DNA of 64,000 bases from Branchipolynoe longqiensis (lineage: Eukaryota > Annelida > Polychaeta > Phyllodocida > Polynoidae), in contig CM059198.1 of assembly GCA_030323885.1 (NCBI GenBank), positions 61,716,917-61,780,916 on the forward strand. The letters run 5' to 3'. The notes under the pieces were generated by a model that did no database searches, was not told the DNA's origin, and was given only the letters and a program-made list of their open reading frames with translations. The translations under genes and the position numbers were made by a program. The first letter of the stretch is position 1. Every line of letters starts with the position of its first letter. Of this stretch, positions 1-8,764 are shown in pieces.

Positions 1-134
1 TTTACAAATATTTCACAGTGGACAGGCTTGAATTATTCACAGTCTATCAGAACAGCACACCATCGGGACAAGTGGAGAACCATTGCATCCAACCCTCAAC
101 TAGAGGATGGAACTATTGATTGATTGATTGATTG
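1..134 (+). pseudogene. 3' end of a LINE reverse transcriptase ORF, cut by the window edge
   Basis: An open frame from base 1 ends with a TGA at about 117-120. Its translation contains the pattern WTGL..S.SIRTAHHRDKWR, which resembles the extreme C-terminus of the non-LTR element at 9691-10349 (W-T-S-L..Q-Q-R-T-K-W-R). It runs straight into a (TGAT)n tract at 118-134, as expected for a microsatellite-type 3' tail. Only about 39 residues are visible, so the family assignment is an inference. Confidence 0.5.
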
Positions 135-366
135 CTAGGGCAGGGGGTGGTGGCGCCACTTGTCCCCAACTGTGAAAAGGGATCACCCATAAAGTAGTAC
201 ACAACATCATATGAGTGATAATATAGGGAAAATTCCCTTCTGCGCATTTATACTCGCATAATCATATATATGTGTAAAATGGACGGATACAGTGCAAAAG
301 GAGACAAACAATATAGATGGGTTGAATAAATATATTCTCTGGCAGAGAGAATATAGAAGCCCTGCC

Positions 367-729
367 TTAAAGCTGCATAGTCCGATGAAGCTTCAAAATT
401 TCAACACCAAAACAATTATCTAGATTTGATTCTACATATCTATCTTAGATATTGGTGCACGTATTAAACATTTATTTCTGCATAGAAGGGAATACATACT
501 GAGCCAATTTAATAGAATCTATTACTGCTTCAGTCTATGGTGTCAGACTTTTGGCGTGCTTGCCAAAACTAATTTTACATGGTTGCACTTCAAATATCTC
601 AAAAGTTAGTCATTTAAACTGAAAGTTACTTCAAACTAAAGTAAAGTAGATTATAATGATCAATGTAATATATTTATCTCAGAGAAAAATTACGGAAATT
701 CAAAACCATCATACTATGCAACTTTAATA
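367..729. mobile_element. MITE family E, near full length
   Basis: The element begins TTAAAGCTGCATAGTCCGATG and ends with the inverse, CATCATACTATGCAACTTTAA, giving terminal inverted repeats of about 20 bp. The interior is AT-rich and shares the phrases CTCAAAAGTTAG, GTAACTTCAAACTAAAG and GCCAAAACT with at least ten other pieces in the window (see 42919, 46378, 57858). It has no coding capacity. The TTAA or TA target is a guess. Confidence 0.7.
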
Positions 730-751
730 AAAAAAGAACAAGTGGCGTTCT

Positions 752-1133
752 CTGTGGCGGAGTGGTTAGAGTGTCTGACTTTTGTCTAGGTCAGACTCCT
801 AATCTGAGGGTCGGTGGTTCGATTCCCCGTGCCCCCCAGCTCAGCCAATTTGGTTAGAGTGTCTGACTTTTGTCTAGGTCAGACTCCTAATCTGAGGGTC
901 GGTGGTTCGATTCCCCGTGCCCCCCAGCTCAGCCAATTTGGATTTCCACCACTGTGTATAACTTACAGCATCATCAAAGGCCGGTTGCTCTCATACCATG
1001 TCTATGTGGTGTGGGAGGTTAAAAATCCTGTGGGTCGGTAAAAGTGTAGGCTCGGGCTTTCTATCGACCAGCAGTGGAATGAGGAAGACCAGTGGTCTAT
1101 GACTGAAATTTCCCCTGCTTAAACAACTAATGG
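752..1133 (+). mobile_element. tRNA-derived SINE, family C, with duplicated head
   Basis: The head has an A-box-like GTGGCGGAGTGGTTAGAGTG and a B-box GGTTCGATTCC. An 88-bp unit (764-851) is repeated exactly at 852-939, so the tRNA-like part is present twice. The body (GTATAACTTACAGCATCATCAAAGG...) recurs at 42259, and the tail (GACTGAAATTTCCCCTGCTTAAACAAC) recurs inverted at 46903. It is not a functional tRNA gene because no cloverleaf with a free 3' end can be drawn. Confidence 0.7.
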
Positions 1134-1450
1134 ACCAAAATAAATGTGGGCAGCATGAATGAACACGGGAGCGCGTCTGTTAGGGATGAAGCAGGCCGGT
1201 GGTACAATGGTAGCGCCACCGGTCGCTATGTGGTGGTTGGATGAACAATATTGTCATACAAGCATCAATAATAACACCAATAATAATATAATTCCCATCC
1301 ATGCCTCTATACTAACATAATGCTTATACCTCACATAAAAATATACCGACTCTGTAATCTATTATGGGAATATAAACAAAGAACTACCACATCTCAGTTC
1401 CTCTGCTATGCATTGACTATCGCTTAATTACCTTCTGCGTACTGCTCCAG
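1134..1450. other. unassigned stretch
   Basis: AT-rich and non-coding. A short tRNA-like scrap (GGTGGTACAATGGTAGCGCC) sits near 1198. Otherwise only the likely 3' splice region of the candidate exon that follows is visible. Confidence 0.4.
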
Positions 1451-1555
1451 GTCTTAGATACATCCCTGGCCACAGCGGCGCCACCTGCAAGTGGCTCCTG
1501 GCCACCCTGATACCAGCTGCGTCTGGTCACTACCGCCTCCAGATCAGTGTTGATG
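1451..1555 (+). CDS. candidate internal exon of an unidentified gene
   Basis: The segment is GC-rich within AT-rich DNA, 105 bp long, preceded by a pyrimidine-rich stretch ending CTGCTCCAG and followed by GTAAG. One frame is open throughout (2+34 codons+1, phase 1 on both sides), with a peptide running LRYIPGHSGATCKWLL to HYRLQISVDG. The phases are symmetric. The minus strand is also open here with a weaker GTAATT donor, so the strand is not certain. I do not recognise the family, and no partner exon is visible in the window. Confidence 0.4.
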
Positions 1556-1715
1556 GTAAGACTTTGAATATATATATATATATTCCTCTATTGGTGTCTC
1601 CTAAATCGATTAGCAGTGCGTGGGATGTCATAAGTTGGTTGGGCAGGAGAGGATAGGGATGAACCATGAGGGTTCCAATGTTCTTGGGGTGGGGCGTAGA
1701 ATATATATATATATA

Positions 1716-2218
1716 TGTCATGGGGGTGATGAAAATGGGAAATACTGTGCCGAGAGCGGGACTCGAACCCACATCTCTTTGCATTCCGGGCCAGTGTGCT
1801 AACCATTACACCACCTAGGCTCCCTGATATCAACACACTCCCCACACCTACCTGTCTATGTGGTTACTTGCCTGAGAGGTCAGGGCAGACCACTACACTC
1901 GTCCCCCTGGAATTGTAAGTCTTGTAATGCTTACAATTACATACATACAGGCAATGCACTAACACATACATACACAGGGTAGGTTCAACAACCATACAGC
2001 GCAAAGCTTGTACAGGATCCTGATCACGGCAACCAGTGTCATGGGGGTGATGAAAATGGGAAATACTGCGCCTAGAGTGGGACTCGAACCCACATCTCTT
2101 TGCATTCCGGGCCGGTGTGCTAACCATTACACCACCTAGGCTCCCTGATATCAACACACTCCCCACGCCTACCTGTCTATGTGGTTACTTGCCTGAGAGG
2201 TCAGTGCAGACCACTACA
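1716..2218 (-). mobile_element. tRNA-derived SINE, family D, dimeric
   Basis: Read on the minus strand, each half contains GGGAGCCTAGGTGGTGTAATGG, a B-box (GGGTTCGAGTCCCGCTC) and the closing CTAGGC, so the head resembles a Gln/Glu-type tRNA. Two such halves (about 1716-1897 and 2036-2218) are joined by a linker of about 140 bp. The same dimer with the same linker occurs at 54505-54972 in the opposite orientation, so this is a fixed dimeric form. Confidence 0.75.
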
Positions 2219-2248
2219 TATATATATATATATTATATTGAATACATA

Positions 2249-2584
2249 TGTAGTAGTCTGTACATGAGCCCTACTACCATGTGGTAGCGGTGGAGACTAC
2301 GCCGCACACCTACGCAGTTACACTGAACTGTGCTAGGTGGTTGCAGGCTAGCCACCAGGCAAACCCCGATTGGGCTGCCCTCTACTGCGTGTGGCTAGCT
2401 CACCCCCCATCCCACCTATAGAGTTGATGTGGGATCTGGCGAGTCAAGGGGCGCCTCAGTTGACTATGGACACCGCGGAGAGCAGATTGGTTCAATAAAC
2501 CAAGTTGAAGCGTACTGACATTGAATCTTGGTGTTCTTCCGTGTGTGTGGCAGTGTGAGAGTCAGAGGGCCGTGGGCCATTACA
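2249..2584 (+). mobile_element. solo LTR
   Basis: The 336-bp segment begins TGTAGTAGTCTG and ends GGGCCATTACA (TG...CA ends). It is flanked by a 4-bp direct duplication, CATA (2245-2248 and 2585-2588). An AATAAA signal is at 2494-2499, about 85 bp before the 3' end, as in LTR R regions. No internal retroviral-type coding sequence or second LTR is visible, so it is most simply a solo LTR left by recombination. Gypsy or BEL/Pao origin cannot be decided. Confidence 0.6.
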
Positions 2585-2592
2585 CATACATT

Positions 2593-2860
2593 ACAAAGCT
2601 ACATAGTCCGATGAAAACATCAAATTTCAAAACCAACACAATTATCTAGATTTGAGTCTACATATCTAACTAAGATCCTGGTCTCCTGGTGCACTTATCA
2701 AACATTTGTCACCATATTGAAGTGAATACTGAGGCAATTTAATGGAACCTGTTTTTGTAGAAGCCTGTGGTTTCAAAGTTTTGGCATGCATGTCAAAATT
2801 AATTTAGGACATTTGCGCTTCAAATACCTCAAAATGTTAGCCACACACCGGTTCACTGGT
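2593..2860. mobile_element. MITE family E, truncated
   Basis: It starts with ACATAGTCCGATG and contains GTTTTGGCATGCATGTCAAAATTAATTTAGG and CTCAAAATGTTAGCCA, as in the other family E copies. The right inverted terminus is missing. Confidence 0.6.
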
Positions 2861-2966
2861 GAGAAAGTGCACTAACGAGGGGCGCCACCGTGGCAGAAAT
2901 GGGAACTAAGCCCTTATAGAAAAGAGTAACAAATGCTGTACAAGTGGAGGAACTGAAGGTGCATAG

Positions 2967-3267
2967 TGGTTGGTTGGTTGTTGGAGTTTTACGTCCTGGT
3001 AGCATCTTAGGTCATATCAGGATGTGTACTGACTTGTGACAGTGCGCACTCATGGCAACTTTATAGTTCTGCCCCACAGGGAAATCAGGCCGCTGGCACC
3101 ATGATGCAAATTCCCACTCAGTCACATTATCTTGACACTGAGCTGACAAGTCCTTACCCTATCCTATTAATGCGGAGCACCAGGCTAGGAAGCCACATGT
3201 ATAAATTTTAAAGTCATTGGTTTGATTCGACCGGGAACCAAAGTCCTGACCTTCCTCATGGGAAGGT
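2967..3267 (-). mobile_element. SINE-A, antisense
   Basis: On the plus strand it reads tail first (GGTTGGTTGTTGGAGTTTTACG...) through GGTCATATCAGGA, CTGACACTGAGCTGAC and GTCATTGGTTTGA. It ends in the second type of tRNA-like head (CGACCGGGAACCAAAGTCC). The family A body is described at 18037. Confidence 0.8.
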
Positions 3268-3312
3268 GTATAGTGTCTCTGTTTAGATTTCCATAATTCC
3301 ATTATGGAGAAC

Positions 3313-3344
<32 letters not shown>

Positions 3345-3349
<5 letters not shown>

Positions 3350-4965
3350 AAATGAAAGTTGCTAAAGTAATTCCTATATTTAAAAAAGAAGATAACAGTG
3401 TTTTCACTAATTATAGACTGATATCACTTTTGCCACAGTTTTCAAAAATATTAGAAAAACTATTCAATAGTAGACTGGAAGTATTTATTGATAAACATGA
3501 TACCTTGTGTAGCAGTCAATATGGTTTCAGATCTAAAATGTCTACATCATTGGCATTATTAGAACTGTCAGAAGAAAGTACCACAGGGGTGTGCTCTGTA
3601 CAACAAAAAATGTACTATTGGTGTATTTATTGACCTTAAAAAAGCATTCAACACAATTGACCATAATGTGTTAATAAAAAAATTAAATCACTATGGTATC
3701 AGAGGCATTGCCAATAACTGGCTTACTAGTTATCTTCAAAATATACAACAATATGTAAATTTAGATGACGCAGACTCAGACATAGCAAATGTGGTATGTG
3801 GAGTGACTCAGGGCTCAATTCTGGGACCTAAGTTATTCATCTTATATATAAATGATATTTGTAATGTGTCATCGCTTCTTAAATTCATTCCATTTGCTGA
3901 TGACACTACTATCTTTAGGTCAGGAAATGAGCCAGTTCAATTTGGCAATGATATAATCAAAGAACTTATTAAATTGAACATATGGTTTGCAACAAAGAAG
4001 TTATCACTTAATGTAGCAAAAACAAATTTCATGCTGTTTAGTAATTATAAAAAAAACAATATAATATTAATGTACACATAAATGATACTGATATTGAAAT
4101 GGTTTATGTCAGTAAATTTATAGGGGTGCTACTAGATCATAAACTTAATTGGGAAAAGCATATTAGTATGATTAAATCTAAATTGTCCAAAACTATTGCA
4201 ATTATGCACAAGGCAAAATATGTACTAAACAAAAATGGGTGCTTAATATTGTATTATTCATTATTTCTGCCTTATGTATCATATTGTGAAGTATGGGGAA
4301 ATGCATATAAAACAAATATGGAGTGTATTTATTTGCTACAGAAGAAAGCAGTGAGAATTGTTTGCAACGTTGGATATCGAGAGCACACTAATAAGCTGTT
4401 CTTTGATCTTCATGTATTAAAATTAGACTTGGTTAAGATCAAATCTAGTATGATAATTTTCAATGCAAACAAAGGGCTACTGCCAAAAAATCTAGTCTTT
4501 ATTCAAAATAAGTTCAGATAGTAGCCATGATACAAGGCAGAGTAACAACCTAAGAAAAGTATTTGCAAGAACGACTTTAAACTCTCAATGTATATGTGGT
4601 ATAAAAATATGGAATTCACTTGACAATAATATCAAATGTTCAAAAAACATCTATATGTTTCAACGAATGTATAAAAAGAAAATATTTAAGTTTTACCAGA
4701 GGGAAAACACATAGTAGTCTAGTACATAAATATTTAGATGTAATTTATAGTATTGCGGGTAATGCTGATATGCTTTTAACTTTTATTTTTCTATTTATTA
4801 TTGCTATGGTATAAGCAATATATCTGTGTTATTTTTAAATGCGGAAAGCACCTCATAAGTATTGTCCTTCTGCTTACTCCTTTTTCATGTGAAAAAATAC
4901 TTATATAAATATCAACTTGTGTGTATATTGATCATATGGAAATAAATATTTTAATATTATTATTA
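3345..4965 (+). pseudogene. non-LTR retrotransposon (Jockey/CR1-like reverse transcriptase), 5'-truncated and frameshifted
   Basis: Three consecutive open frames (3345-3633, 3602-4081 and 4084-4521) form one reverse transcriptase when read across two frameshifts near 3600 and 4080. Visible motifs are KVIPIFKK..TNYR, SQYGFR, GVFIDLKKAFNTIDH, the palm sequence PFADDT at about 3891-3908 and the thumb/C-terminal QKKAVRI region. Codons continue past a stop to about 4700. The 3' end carries AAATAAATATTTTAATATTATTATTA. It starts directly after an (AT)n tract, and the endonuclease domain is absent, so this is a dead 5'-truncated copy. The clade is inferred from motif style only. Confidence 0.85.
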
Positions 4966-5009
4966 TAATGTATGTACATCGATATATAGTACAGCGTTAA
5001 GAGACTTAC

Positions 5010-5087
5010 CAAAGGGTTGCCTTGGAGAAGTATCCTGCCTCCTGGTAAGGACACTGGAAGAATCCATTCTTTTCTTCCTCAGCCATC
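5010..5087 (-). CDS. candidate exon, possibly N-terminal part of an ABCC-type transporter
   Basis: On the minus strand CTGGGACGCAG is followed by a 78-bp open segment and a strong donor, GTAAGT (5009-5004). In one frame it starts with ATG at 5086 and reads MAEEEKNGFFQCPYQEAGYF then SKATL, ending in phase 2 (TG). A C-P..E.A..FS..T..W pattern occurs before the first core membrane domain of ABCC/MRP transporters, but the match is short and a second frame is also open. No following exon appears in the 5 kb downstream. It could be a first exon or an isolated remnant. Confidence 0.4.
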
Positions 5088-5160
5088 CTGCGTCCCAGGT
5101 ATATATAGTAGTATTTAGTAAATGTATTGTAGTGCATGGGTGTTCCTGGAATAATAAGGT

Positions 5161-5334
5161 TTGTTTGTTGTTGTTTTACGTTCTAGCAACATCTAAGGTC
5201 ATATCAGGACTGGGGAATAATGAGGGATTAAAGTTGCAGTGTATGGCTAGATACAGAATCATTAGTTGTTTGCACCGTCCTGATATGACCTTAGATGTTG
5301 CCAGGACATAAAACTCCAATAAGCAACCAACTAA
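5161..5334. mobile_element. two SINE-A tails in inverted orientation
   Basis: At 5161-5213 an antisense tail reads TTGTTGTTTTACGTTCTAGC...GGTCATATCAGGA. At 5272-5334 a sense tail reads CGTCCTGATATGACCTTAGATG...AAAACTCCAA. The 58 bp between them are unassigned. The MITE at 5335 abuts the second tail. Confidence 0.7.
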
Positions 5335-6034
5335 TACCCCTTTCACACTACGACGTAATGAGCCAACGTAAGCCTGACGTGGAGATTTTTCGTCATTACG
5401 TTGATGTACGTTGGATTATGTTATGATGACGTCAGAATGACGTTAGACTGACGTCGAGCTATGTCACGTTACGTCGTGTTACGTCGGTGTGCGTCAAAGT
5501 TTTGAACCTGTTCAAAACTTTCGACGTAACTAGAACGTAAGGGTTTACGTTTGCCGTATGTTCTGTAAACGTTCGGCGAACGTCAATGACGTTAAACGGA
5601 CGTTAGTCAAACGCTGGTCACTACGTTCTACTGCGTTCTACTACGTGCCACTACGTCGACCCACATTAACTCCAGTGGAAATGTACACACGGCGTAATGG
5701 GAACGTCAGGAAAACGTCAGGAAAACATCAGGAAAACGTCTGGAGAACGTACGCTGAACGTTTTGCCAACATATCATGACGTAAGTAACGTAAGGTAACA
5801 TAAAACAACGTAGTTCTGGCGATCGAATAACGTTAATAACGTACCGTCAGGGTAATTACGTTGTCCGCTCGCGTTGAACTACGCTATCACTATGCTTTAC
5901 CGACGTTACGCTCTCATCAACTACGCTGCATTCACATTCAACTTGTGCCCAAATTTGCATACTACGCCGAGAAGTTCAACGTTCTTCACGTTCTCCCTAC
6001 GTTGACGTCGTTACGTCGTAGTGTGACAGCCCCA
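5335..6034. mobile_element. PIF/Harbinger-like palindromic MITE (ACGT-rich type)
   Basis: The 700-bp element is flanked by a 3-bp duplication, TAA (5332-5334 and 6035-6037). Termini are TACCCCTTTCACACTACGAC and, inverted, TGGGGCTGTCACACTACGAC. The interior is a chain of ACGT-centred words (ACGTAA, GACGTTA, GAACGTCAGGAAAACGTCAGG). A near-palindrome, AAGTTTTGAACCTGTTCAAA, lies near 5498-5520. ORFs within it are chance readings of this reiteration. The superfamily is inferred from the TNA duplication and the short inverted ends. Confidence 0.75.
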
Positions 6035-6155
6035 TAAGGTGTTAGTATGTTAAGGTTTATTGCGGGATATGGGACTTAGGCACGAGGGGGAGAATAGCCG
6101 TGCCGATATGAAATCTGAGATTGTGAGTTTTGATATCAGCCATGGTTATCCATTT

Positions 6156-6280
6156 AACAATTAAACACGCGAACAAGGAGCCCATGTTATGGAATTTTAT
6201 TGAATCAAAAGTCATGTAAAAGGCAATGAGTAATGTCAGATCAATGTGTTTTAAGGTAAGTTCGACTCAGGCCCTCAACC
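6156..6280 (-). repeat. terminal direct repeat B2 of YR element 1
   Basis: 125 bp identical to 6762-6886. On the minus strand it begins GGTTGAGGGCCTGAGTCG and ends GTGTTTAATTGTT. Confidence 0.85.
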
Positions 6281-6320
6281 CTTGCGTTTGATTGTTCGTT
6301 TTGATGGGTTGGGTGGGCGG

Positions 6321-6767
6321 CTGAGCTGGAGGCGTGGTCTTGGTCTTGGTCGTCTGACTGCCCGGTTGGTAGTGGCTGGAGCAGTGAGCTGCTCAGGTTA
6401 TATAGGTGGTATGTAGGTCAGGCAGGGCGTGAGTCTCGCGAGGCGAGATCGTGACGTCAGCGTCCCGTGTGGTAGTTCTGCCTGTCTCCGGTAGGGTTTT
6501 TAGTTCGTGGGGTTGAGTTCAGATGGCGCCACCGTCGGGTCGGATGGGTGGAGCAGGGTGTGGGTCTCGCGAGGCGAGATCGTGACGTCATGGTCCCGTG
6601 TGGTAGTTCTGCTTGTCTCCGGCAGGGTTTCTAGATGGTGGGTTTGAGTTCAGATGGCGCCACCATCGGGTCGGAAGGGTGGAGGGAGGATGTGTGGGCA
6701 GGGGGAGGAGGGTAGGGCTCCTCGTGCGCGCGTAAATTATCCATGTTGGTTGCCCATCATGAACAAT
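6321..6767 (-). repeat. direct repeat A2 of YR element 1
   Basis: Nearly identical to 8321-8761. Each A repeat itself contains an imperfect tandem duplication of about 117 bp centred on GGGTCTCGCGAGGCGAGATCG (6430-6545 and 6547-6660). Its outer end carries the core CATGTTGGTTGCCCATCATG (6742-6761). Confidence 0.85.
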
Positions 6768-6886
6768 TAAACACGCGAACAAGGAGCCCATGTTATGGAA
6801 TTTTATTGAATCAAAAGTCATGTAAAAGGCAATGAGTAATGTCAGATCAATGTGTTTTAAGGTAAGTTCGACTCAGGCCCTCAACC
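6762..6886 (-). repeat. direct repeat B1 of YR element 1
   Basis: Identical to B2. On the minus strand its first bases, GGTTGA, supply the final Gly codon and the TGA stop of the recombinase ORF, so the repeat and the gene end overlap. Confidence 0.85.
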
Positions 6887-7546
6887 AAATGTGGGGAGGG
6901 CCTGTGTCGCTGCGGGGAAGGCCACCTTCGGGACATATGCGTGAACTGCCGAGGACCGCCAGTTCCCCAGCCGCCGGACTTCGTCGATGGATGCGCCGGC
7001 CCTTGCACAGGCCTGTGCTCCTCCTCTCCGAAGGCCGTGGAGGGTGTAGTCCTCCGGGCACGGGTGGCGAGCGGCTCGGTGCGCAGCTCTGAGAGCGGCC
7101 AGGAGCGTGGGAGCGGTGAGCGGGGCCCCGTTGGGGAGCCGGAACGCCGGATCCTGCGGGGCGGGCCGAGCGGACCTCCTGTAGGCCCGCCACGCTCGGA
7201 CGGGGCAGATGGTGAGTTGCTCGGTCGGTCGGACCACGATGGAGAATTCATCACGAGCCAGTCTGGTGGTTTTGGTGGATCGGACGTGGAGGACAAGGTG
7301 GGTACCCGCATCATGGACGTCCGCGTCTTGGATGGTGTGGCCGGGGTCGTCTTTTCGGCCAGTGACGAGCGTGATTGTTTGACTCAGGCCCTCAACCAAA
7401 TAAAGGAGAGGGCCTGTGTAGGTGAGATGGCTGCTTGTGTGGTGGGAGGCCTGCTTGGTGCCTCCTCTGTCCGGGGAAGGTGTGTCTTGTGCCGTGTGGT
7501 CTGGTGGTTGAGTCGATGTGAGGGGGGGGGGGGCCCCGCCCAGCAT
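6881..7546 (-). CDS. tyrosine recombinase catalytic domain (YR element 1)
   Basis: The open frame has up to 221 codons, and its last 150 or so look like a DIRS/Ngaro-type tyrosine recombinase catalytic domain. It has a beta-strand lysine region (VRSTKTTR), then ICPVRAWRAY, the HxxR box as HGLRRGGAQACA (CAC at 7039-7037), LGNWRSSAV and the presumptive nucleophile Tyr in HAYVPK. The N-terminal core-binding domain and the first catalytic Arg (usually in LLRQSN) are not in this frame. The protein is therefore truncated, or an upstream exon is lost or hidden. The first 60 residues are low-complexity and may not be coding. It ends in Phe-Gly-stop, as does the relative at 31082-31833. Confidence 0.75.
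   Translation of the reverse strand: MLGGAPPPLTSTQPPDHTAQDTPSPDRGGTKQASHHTSSHLTYTGPLLYLVEGLSQTITLVTGRKDDPGHTIQDADVHDAGTHLVLHVRSTKTTRLARDEFSIVVRPTEQLTICPVRAWRAYRRSARPAPQDPAFRLPNGAPLTAPTLLAALRAAHRAARHPCPEDYTLHGLRRGGAQACARAGASIDEVRRLGNWRSSAVHAYVPKVAFPAATQALPTFG
7384..7402 (-). repeat. extra short copy of the B-repeat start
   Basis: TCAGGCCCTCAACCAAAT on the plus strand repeats the start of B1/B2 together with the preceding codons for Thr-Phe-Gly-stop. It lies inside the recombinase frame. Confidence 0.5.
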
Positions 7547-7696
7547 TAGTATGTAGGGTCGGCGTGAAGTTCCGAGGCGGCCACCTCCTTTGCCGTTCTT
7601 GTAGGGGATATGAGCTGCTTGTGGGCTCGGTCTAAGTGGGTGCGGTGAGATGTAGGATGCGCGGCGACGGCTGGCAGCCGCATGTCGTCATGATGG

Positions 7697-8320
7697 GTGG
7701 AGCCGGTTGGCTGGATGGAGAGCAAGCCGGTTGGCTGTTTGGAGAGTGAGCCGGTTGGCTGTTTGGAGAGTGAGCTGGTGAGCCGGTTGGCTGTTTGGAG
7801 AGTGAGCTGGTTGGCTATACTGGAGCTGAGCGCCGGTCGTGCCGTCGTGTTGGTCGGTCGTGCCGTCGTGTTGTGGTGCAGAGGTGTGATGTGTTGCAGT
7901 GTGATGTGTTGCGGTGTGATGTGTTGCTTGGTGGTTGCAGCGGCAAGGGTGGAGCTTGTACGTCCGGCTGCGGGGAGGCAGTGGAGTGCTGAGCCGGTTG
8001 GCTGGATGGAGAGCAAGCCGGTTGGCTGTTTGGAGAGTGAGCCGGTTGGCTGTTTGGAGAGTGAGCTGGTTGGCTATACTGGAGCTGAGCGCCGGTCGTG
8101 CCGTCGTGTTGGTCGGTCGTGCCGTCGTGTTGTGATGCAGAGGTGTGATGTGTTGCGGTGTGATGTGTTGCGGTGTGATGTGTTACGGTATGAAGTGTTG
8201 CGGCAAGGGTGGAGCTTGTAGGTCCGACTGCGGGGAGGCAGTGGAGTGGTGAGCCGGTTGGCTGGATGGAGAGCAAGCCGGTTGGCTGATTGGAGAGCGA
8301 GCCGGTTGGCTGGGCTGGAG
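7697..8320. repeat. GC-rich minisatellite inside YR element 1
   Basis: Units of about 24 bp (GAGCCGGTTGGCTGTTTGGAGAGT) are followed by a GCCGTCGTGTTGGTCGGTC block and then GTGATGTGTTGC units. The whole composite (about 285 bp) is repeated once, starting near 7705 and 7991. All long frames here (for example 7697-8221) read through the repeat and are not taken as genes. Confidence 0.85.
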
Positions 8321-8761
8321 CTGAGTTGGAGGCGTGGTCTTGGTCGTCTGACTGCCCGGTCGGTAGTGGCTGGAGCAGTGAGCTGCTCAGGTTATATAGG
8401 TGGTATGTAGGTCAGGCAGGGCGTGAGTCTCGCGAGGCGAGATTGTGACGTCAGAGTCCCGTGTGGTAGTTCTGCCTGTCTCCGGTAGGGTTTTTAGTTC
8501 GTGGGTTTGAGTTCAGCTGGCGCCACCGTCGGGTCGGATGGGTGGAGCAGGGTGTGGGTCTCGCGAGGCGAGATCGTGACGTCATGGTCCCGTGTGGTAG
8601 TTCTGCTTGTCTCCGGCAGGGTTTCTAGATGGTGGGTTTGAGTTCAGATGGCGCCACCATCGGGTCGGAAGGGTGGAGGGAGGATGTGTGGGCAGGGGGA
8701 GGAGGGTAGGGCTCCTCGTGCGCGTGTAAATTATCCATGTTGGTTGCCCATCATGAACAAT
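8321..8761 (-). repeat. direct repeat A1 of YR element 1
   Basis: 5' terminal repeat in element orientation. The core CATGTTGGTTGCCCATCATG is at 8736-8755. The few differences from A2 include one GC/GT change beside the core. Confidence 0.85.
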
Positions 8762-8764
8762 GCG

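Larger units (their letters stand above)
6156..8761 (-). mobile_element. tyrosine-recombinase element 1 with split direct repeats
   Basis: Read on the minus strand the order is A1 (8761-8321), internal region with a minisatellite and a recombinase ORF (7546-6881), B1 (6886-6762), A2 (6767-6321), a 40-bp linker and B2 (6280-6156). The two B copies are identical over 125 bp and the A copies nearly so, implying a young element. A1-ORF-B1-A2-B2 is the arrangement known for Ngaro/PAT-type YR retrotransposons. No reverse transcriptase, RNase H or gag-like frame is visible in the 2.6 kb, so it is either non-autonomous or of a type that lacks RT. It is GC-rich compared with its surroundings. Confidence 0.8.

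Noticed and set aside
752..939. Possible functional tRNA gene pair
   Set aside because: A and B boxes are present, but the 88-bp units are exact tandem copies fused to a SINE body, and no proper acceptor stem closes.
5558..5779. 73-codon ORF in the ACGT-rich region
   Set aside because: It lies wholly inside the palindromic MITE at 5335-6034 and reads its reiterated words.
6941..7549. 202-codon plus-strand ORF
   Set aside because: It is the antisense shadow of the GC-rich recombinase frame. Only the minus frame has the HxxR and Tyr motifs.
7697..8276. Overlapping ORFs of 150-174 codons on both strands
   Set aside because: They translate the 24-bp minisatellite inside YR element 1.
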